Positions 24,149-28,473 of a DNA stretch of 28,473 nucleotides are shown one piece after another (the first letter of the stretch is position 1; each line of letters begins with the position of its first letter). A program made the position numbers and the translations under genes. The notes beneath the pieces are model-generated. The model made no database searches. It was not told where the DNA came from and saw only the letters and a program-made list of their open reading frames with translations. Source of the DNA: Planctomycetaceae bacterium (GTDB taxonomy: Bacteria; Planctomycetota; Planctomycetia; Planctomycetales; Planctomycetaceae); NCBI GenBank assembly GCA_029259875.1, contig JAJDEK010000127.1, positions 1 to 28,473 on the forward strand, read 5' to 3'.

Positions 24149-24892
24149 TCAAACGGCATCCGGCAGCGCAGGAAGTTCCCATTCCTCATCACTTTCATTA
24201 TCACGCAGTGCATTGAAAGCCGCGCGTTGCTCGGCTTCTTTTTTGGTGGAGCCCCAAGCTGGTTCGTATCGATGATCACCAATGATTGCTGTCACTTGGA
24301 AAAATTTGGAGTGATCCGGTCCTTTTTCATCCAATAATTCATAAATCGGAGTCTCAGAGAACTTCTTCTGTGAGTATTGCTGCAACAGACTTTTATAATT
24401 AAATCCATGCACCGAGCGGGAGGCTTTGTAGTTTTCGCGTTCAATCAGTGGGTCTAAAAAAGCATGCACAGGCTCGATACCACCATCCAGATAGATTCCG
24501 GCGATGATTGCTTCAAACATCCCTGCCAATAAAGACTCAGGCAGGGCTTCAGTCATCGCCAGTCCTTTACCCACAAAAATAAATCGATCAAGATCTTTTT
24601 CGCGTGCTAATCTGGTACAGGTATTCCGGCTGACAACGGTTGACTTAATCCGGGTTAATTCACCTTCAGGAGCATTGGGAAACTGTTGATAAAGGCTTTC
24701 GCAGACGATTGACCCTAGAATGGAATCACCCAGGAACTCTAAGCGTTCGTTGGAATCGGTCCGTGTTTTAGCAGCAGAAGTATGAGTCAAACAGCACTTC
24801 AACAATTCCATATCAGAAAATTGGTAACCCAGATTCTTTTGACACTCCTCAAGGAGTCGATCGATCTCGCCAGGCTTGAGATCGTACAGCAT
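24149..24892 (-). CDS. rnc: Ribonuclease III
   Basis: RNase III cleaves double-stranded RNA, including rRNA precursors and structured mRNAs. The 247-aa protein has the signature NERLEFLGDSILG (residues 48-60) with Glu52 and Asp56 as metal ligands, a second catalytic helix around LLAGMFEAIIAGIYLDGG, and a C-terminal double-stranded RNA-binding domain (about 165-230; NYKSLLQQYSQKKFSETPIYELL, WGSTKKEAEQRAAFNAL). Glu127 matches E. coli Glu117. The position of the metal ligand Asp114 is Gly124 here. The start ATG at 24892 follows AGAGGAGG on the minus strand. The gene stands alone on its strand, with no lepA or era visible. Confidence 0.95.
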   Translation of the reverse strand: MLYDLKPGEIDRLLEECQKNLGYQFSDMELLKCCLTHTSAAKTRTDSNERLEFLGDSILGSIVCESLYQQFPNAPEGELTRIKSTVVSRNTCTRLAREKDLDRFIFVGKGLAMTEALPESLLAGMFEAIIAGIYLDGGIEPVHAFLDPLIERENYKASRSVHGFNYKSLLQQYSQKKFSETPIYELLDEKGPDHSKFFQVTAIIGDHRYEPAWGSTKKEAEQRAAFNALRDNESDEEWELPALPDAV

Positions 24893-25415
24893 TAATGGGC
24901 CTCCTCTTACTTCATGTCGTTGAGGAATATCAAGTGATCAACCAATTTCAACAGAATTGGGCTGCAAAGAGTCTTGGGGTATATTCCCTAAGTATTTGTC
25001 AATATTAACATTAGTGTCGATTTGAGGAAAACAAAAAAACAACGTTTCATGGAATTGGTCGAAAAATAATCAGGTTTATAGGCTCTAGTATCACTTCAGA
25101 TCCCTTTATTAGGAGATCTTGAAGCCATAAAAGTCATCTTTTTTTATAAGGGTTCCCAACAGATCTACCTCTTTAGTCCGTAGTATGATTAGTTCAGCCG
25201 CTTGATGAATTAATCAAAAAGCTAAAAAGATGTGCACACATCCGGATCAGATTTTCCTAAATCAGGTTGAAATGATCTCAGCTAATTTAATCTGAAACAG
25301 AGTTATTTTTCGAGCAATTTTGAGATTTGAGCTGCGTTACTTATTTATTATGTATTCCATACAAGAGATGGCCATAGGCGAATCTTAAAGCCATTAAGTG
25401 CAGGAGGGTATTAAC
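24893..25415. other. 523-bp divergent region between rnc and the HtrA gene
   Basis: AT-rich region with no gene seen. A promoter-like TTGGGC-N17-TATATT lies at 24958-24986 (plus strand), 430 bp ahead of the HtrA gene. Small palindromes are TTGAT-N6-ATCAA (25202-25217) and GATGTG-CA-CACATC (25229-25242). A TATTAT (25346-25351) could be the -10 of the HtrA gene, without a clear -35. Confidence 0.45.
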
Positions 25416-26924
25416 ATGAAAGCTTTAACAGGAAACCGAAACTGGATGTTCGCTATGATTGGTAGCGCATGTCTGGTAGGCGCAGCAGTAGGGGTGGCTC
25501 AAAAAGATACGAGCTCAGATATCCCCACAGCAGCGACCGTACAAGATCTGTCCAATGTATTCCGCGATGTCAGCAAAAAAGCAATGCCTGCGATTGTCGC
25601 AATTGAAACCATTGGTAAGAGTTCCACAGTCTCCGGCGAGAAATCAATGCCATTTGGCGATAATTCTCCGTTTCAAGATCTATTCAAAAATGATCCCCGA
25701 TTTAAAGACATGATGAAACAACAGCAGATGCAGCCTCGACGGGCTCCCCGAAAAATGGGATCCGGTTCTGGGTTTATCATCAACAAATCTGGTCTCATCA
25801 TGACGAACTCACACGTGGTTCGTGGAGCGGATGTTGTCAAAGTCACATTAAACGATGGTCGTGAATTTACTGCGAGTGACATTCGTATGGACCCTCGCTC
25901 TGACATTGCAGTGATCAAAATTCCGGAAGCAAGTAACCTACAAGCGATTCCCATGGGCGATAGCACACAAATGGAAATCGGAGACTGGGTACTGGCTATT
26001 GGAAACCCGTTTGGCATTGGTATGAGTGTAACCAATGGGATCATCAGTGCTAAAGGTCGTGGTCCGGGAATCAATGACCGAGAAGACTACTTACAAACAG
26101 ATGCTGCTATCAACCCCGGTAACAGTGGTGGTCCACTCTTAAACTTGAAGGGTGAAGTCATCGGTGTTAACACAGCCATTTCCAGCCGCAGTGGTGGATA
26201 TGATGGAGTTGGATTTGCAATTCCTGTGAACATGGCTCGTTGGGTATCCGGTCAGTTAATTGATCATGGTCAAGTAAAACGATCATTCCTGGGAGTAGGG
26301 ATCCAGCCTATCAGTAATGATCTGGCTAAATCCTTTGACATTAAAGTAGGGCAGGGAGCCATCATCACTCAGGTAATGGATGGTTCACCCGCTAAAGCAA
26401 GTAAGTTGAAGACGGGAGATATCATCCTGAAGTTTGCGGGTAAAGATGTATCCGGACCTCGTAACCTGCAGGGAATTGTTGAACAACTGCTTGTTGGTAA
26501 GTCCTACATGATGGAAATTTTGAGAGATGGTAAACGCATCAATCAAAAAATCACCATGAAAGAAATGCCTAAGAGCTTCTCTGTTGCGAAAGATGAGAAA
26601 CCACTGGAAGGTTCGAAAAAAGAGAAGTCAAAAACCAGCGTCAATGATCTAAAAATTGAAGTTCAAACTTTAACAGGCGAATTGGCCAATCAGTTAGGAT
26701 ATTCCGACGACGTAAAGGGAGTAGTCATTACTTCTGTCGAACCTGGAAGTGCTGCTGAAGAAGCTGGCCTGATGAAAGGTATGATCATTGAAAAAATAGG
26801 AACCACTGGAGTCACTTCAATGGATCAATTCAATCAAGGATTGAAAGTAGCCAAAGACAAGAAAAGCGTACTGCTGTTAGTAAGAAACAACAGTGGTGCC
26901 CGTTTTGTTGTGGTCCAGAAGTAG
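25416..26924 (+). CDS. HtrA/DegP-type periplasmic serine protease with two PDZ domains
   Basis: This S1C family protease degrades or refolds damaged envelope proteins. The 502-aa product has an N-terminal signal (MKALTGNRNWMFAMIGSACL to VAQKD), a trypsin-like domain with the triad His133 (TNSHVV), Asp163 (RSDIAV) and Ser237 (INPGNSGGPLL), and two PDZ domains (about 290-380 and 420-500; AIITQVMDGSPAKASKLKTGD and GVVITSVEPGSAAEEAGLMKG). A Pro/Arg/Gln-rich loop (about 95-115) corresponds to the regulatory loop region. ATG 25416 follows CAGGAGGG at 25401-25408. The gene is followed by a hairpin-rich 3' UTR with a strong terminator. The exact DegP/DegQ-type name is not decided. Confidence 0.95.
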   Translation: MKALTGNRNWMFAMIGSACLVGAAVGVAQKDTSSDIPTAATVQDLSNVFRDVSKKAMPAIVAIETIGKSSTVSGEKSMPFGDNSPFQDLFKNDPRFKDMMKQQQMQPRRAPRKMGSGSGFIINKSGLIMTNSHVVRGADVVKVTLNDGREFTASDIRMDPRSDIAVIKIPEASNLQAIPMGDSTQMEIGDWVLAIGNPFGIGMSVTNGIISAKGRGPGINDREDYLQTDAAINPGNSGGPLLNLKGEVIGVNTAISSRSGGYDGVGFAIPVNMARWVSGQLIDHGQVKRSFLGVGIQPISNDLAKSFDIKVGQGAIITQVMDGSPAKASKLKTGDIILKFAGKDVSGPRNLQGIVEQLLVGKSYMMEILRDGKRINQKITMKEMPKSFSVAKDEKPLEGSKKEKSKTSVNDLKIEVQTLTGELANQLGYSDDVKGVVITSVEPGSAAEEAGLMKGMIIEKIGTTGVTSMDQFNQGLKVAKDKKSVLLLVRNNSGARFVVVQK

Positions 26925-27048
26925 TTTCAGGAATGTACTCTCCTGAAAGTGTGTCTGGTGCAAGTCTCTGACTTTGGAGGCTTGTGCCAGCACCATCAGC
27001 GGAAAGATCGTCCTCATTGATAATTCCTCACCGCATCGTATATGCGGT
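26925..27048 (+). other. Hairpin-rich 3' UTR of the HtrA gene
   Basis: TTTCAGGA-N8-TCCTGAAA (26925-26948) begins directly after the stop codon. TGGTGC pairs with GCACCA over about 27 nt (26956-26996), and ACCGCAT-CGTAT-ATGCGGT (27030-27048) follows. None has a T-run. With the terminator at 27056-27099 this makes a compact structured tail. Confidence 0.45.
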
Positions 27049-27055
27049 TCCGCGT

Positions 27056-27099
27056 AACGTCTCGATGGTATTCTTGGAGTACCGTCGAGGCGTTTTTTT
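27056..27099 (+). terminator. Intrinsic terminator of the HtrA gene
   Basis: AACGTCTCGATGGTA and TACCGTCGAGGCGTT form a 15-bp stem with two G-U pairs around TTCTTGGAG, followed by TTTTTTT. Confidence 0.92.
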
Positions 27100-27165
27100 A
27101 TTGATAGTGGGAACAGAGATCCCTTAAGACCGGACACAACTCAATAGAATCTGAAACCATTGAAC

Positions 27166-28473
27166 TCAGCTGGTGGGCAAAGATTCTTTATTTTCCGAAG
27201 GAGATTCTGTTTGGATCTGGTCGCTATTAAACACGACCTCAATCAGTGTTGTGACCCCTCGATGAGATTTAGGATTATAACCTTTGCGCAATTGTAATCT
27301 CCAGACGAGATCACCTTTCAAAGAATCAATCCCCTCTTCATCTGTGGCGACATAGGTTTCAAAAATTTCGCCCGGTTTCAAATTTTGTGGTTTGGCTTCC
27401 TGGTTGATGTTTTGGTCTTTTAAGTTCCACTCCCAGGAAGGAGGCATGTCATAAACCAGAACACGTTCCCCGTTCGTCTTTTTTTGATCCACCCTGCTGA
27501 CAAAATTATTTGCCCGCAAATGAGAGTCTGGAGTCTTACCAGGGACGCGGGTTAACAGTAGTTTTTGATCGAGGGGTTCAAAAGTCTGGTCAAGAGAGAC
27601 GTTTTCAAATCGGAGATACAGTTTCAGCACATCCTGTGATGGATCGCGGGTTTTAGTGTTATCTCCCGTGTAATGTTCAAACTCGATCGGGCTCCGAGTG
27701 ACACGCAGAGGAGTGACCATGACATTACCAAAACGCCGTCCTGGCCCTCCGAGTTGTAAAGTATGTCCCGCAGGCAAGGTGGCGTTTTCGGGAACCAACT
27801 GAAGCGCGATTTCGTCATTTTTTACTGGCGGTTTTAGATCGGGCAGACTTTCCAGTTGATGTGGATCTCCGAGGTATTTGGCGTACAACAAGAGGGCCAC
27901 CATGATCGTGGCTGCGACGGCATAAGTGAGCGTGAGCTTAAATAATTTCTTGGAGACAACTTTTTGTTTGCGGTACTCTTGTTGAACTACTTGGGTTTCT
28001 GGCTCAGAACGGACTTCAGATGTTGTCTCTGTCGTGGCCGTGGTTGCTTCTGAACTTGTTTCCTCTGGAGGGGTTTCTTCCAAAGTCGTTTCTTCTGTGA
28101 CAGTCACCGGATTGGTTGATTCGGCCTCTACCGTTGAAACGGGTTCCTCAGTTGATTCCTCTTCCTCTTCCTCTTCAAGGTTCGCCATTTCTGATGTGAT
28201 TACCGCTGAATCATTCTCAGTTTGTTCAGAGTCATTGTTGCTTCCAGGCAGAAATGAAAAATTGGTCGCTTCCCGTACCGTTTTCTTTTTGTCTGAAGTG
28301 GCATTATTTCCGCCAGGAAGAAACGCAAAAGGCGACTCTGTTTCGGTATCTTGCTGAACGTTTTCCGAATCAGAATTCTCTGGATCTACTTCTGCTGTCT
28401 GGTTCAGAGTTGCTTCTGTTTCTTCCTCGTTGGAATCCGTATCGGTGGAAGATTCGTTGGACAAAGTTTCGTG
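27166..28473 (-). CDS. Single-pass membrane protein with acidic N-terminus, cut by the window edge
   Basis: The frame is open to the right edge, so the true start is likely outside; a TTG at 28464 has no binding site before it. The N-terminal part (about 170 residues) is low-complexity and rich in Glu, Thr and Ser, and contains a repeated motif, SPFAFLPGGNN and NFSFLPGSNN. A transmembrane helix follows (LFKLTLTYAVAATIMVALLL, about residues 174-197 of the visible part). The C-terminal domain of about 230 residues (PENATLPAGHTLQLGGPGRR, VTPLRVTRSP, VLKLYLRFENVS) looks beta-rich. The N-terminus is presumably cytoplasmic. No known domain is recognised. Its stop lies 66 nt from the HtrA terminator, convergent with it. 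Confidence 0.75.
   Translation of the reverse strand, partial: HETLSNESSTDTDSNEEETEATLNQTAEVDPENSDSENVQQDTETESPFAFLPGGNNATSDKKKTVREATNFSFLPGSNNDSEQTENDSAVITSEMANLEEEEEEESTEEPVSTVEAESTNPVTVTEETTLEETPPEETSSEATTATTETTSEVRSEPETQVVQQEYRKQKVVSKKLFKLTLTYAVAATIMVALLLYAKYLGDPHQLESLPDLKPPVKNDEIALQLVPENATLPAGHTLQLGGPGRRFGNVMVTPLRVTRSPIEFEHYTGDNTKTRDPSQDVLKLYLRFENVSLDQTFEPLDQKLLLTRVPGKTPDSHLRANNFVSRVDQKKTNGERVLVYDMPPSWEWNLKDQNINQEAKPQNLKPGEIFETYVATDEEGIDSLKGDLVWRLQLRKGYNPKSHRGVTTLIEVVFNSDQIQTESPSENKESLPTS

Noticed and set aside
28034..28357. Plus-strand 107-codon frame with Ser/Val-rich product
   Set aside because: It is the antisense shadow of the acidic low-complexity region of the minus-strand membrane protein.
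1..28473. tRNA, rRNA, CRISPR arrays, insertion sequences, prophage genes
   Set aside because: None was seen: no repeat-spacer pattern, no transposase, no tRNA cloverleaf in the gaps.

Overview
The window is a 28.5 kb piece of a bacterial chromosome, most likely from a planctomycete (Planctomycetota). This is inferred from a divergent EF-G of the spirochaete/planctomycete/delta (spdEFG2-like) type in front of the S10 genes, an L17 with an internal insert and acidic tail, the loss of several genes from the usual S10-spc-alpha cluster, wide spacers between ribosomal genes, and secreted proteins of types common in that phylum (BON-domain, gingipain-like C25, transglutaminase-like). The genus cannot be read from the sequence.

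Region 1 (1-15886) is one long plus-strand ribosomal cluster. It holds the 3' part of an EF-G gene, then a near-consensus sigma-70 promoter, then rpsJ-rplC-rplD-rplW-rplB-rpsS-rplV-rpsC-rplP-rpmC-rpsQ-rplN-rplX-rplE-rpsH-rplF-rplR-rpsE-rplO-secY-rpmJ-rpsM-rpsK-rpoA-rplQ. It ends in a strong intrinsic terminator. rpsN, rpmD, rpsD and the adk/map/infA genes are missing from their usual places. Many spacers are 50-250 nt long and carry short perfect stem-loops, and rpsC and rplP overlap by about 62 nt.

Region 2 (15887-21989) holds accessory genes: a putative HExxH metallopeptidase, a secreted gingipain-like (C25) cysteine peptidase with an EF-hand, a convergent lipoprotein gene, a secreted two-BON-domain protein, and a small protein with a lysine-rich N-terminus and an acidic C-terminus. 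Most are single-gene units bounded by clear hairpin terminators.

Region 3 (22097-28473) holds a secreted transglutaminase-like protein, a gene-free interval that looks like a structured non-coding RNA ending in a terminator hairpin (about 23862-24070), RNase III on the minus strand (with an unusual Gly at a metal-ligand Asp position), an HtrA/DegP-type periplasmic protease with two PDZ domains and a hairpin-rich 3' UTR, and a single-pass membrane protein with a long acidic low-complexity N-terminus that runs off the right edge.

The most promising candidates for something undescribed are the putative structured RNA at 23862-24070 and the recurrent intercistronic stem-loops of the ribosomal operon, especially those before rplC, around rpsQ-rplN and between rpsK and rpoA. 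No tRNA, rRNA, CRISPR array, insertion sequence or prophage gene was seen.
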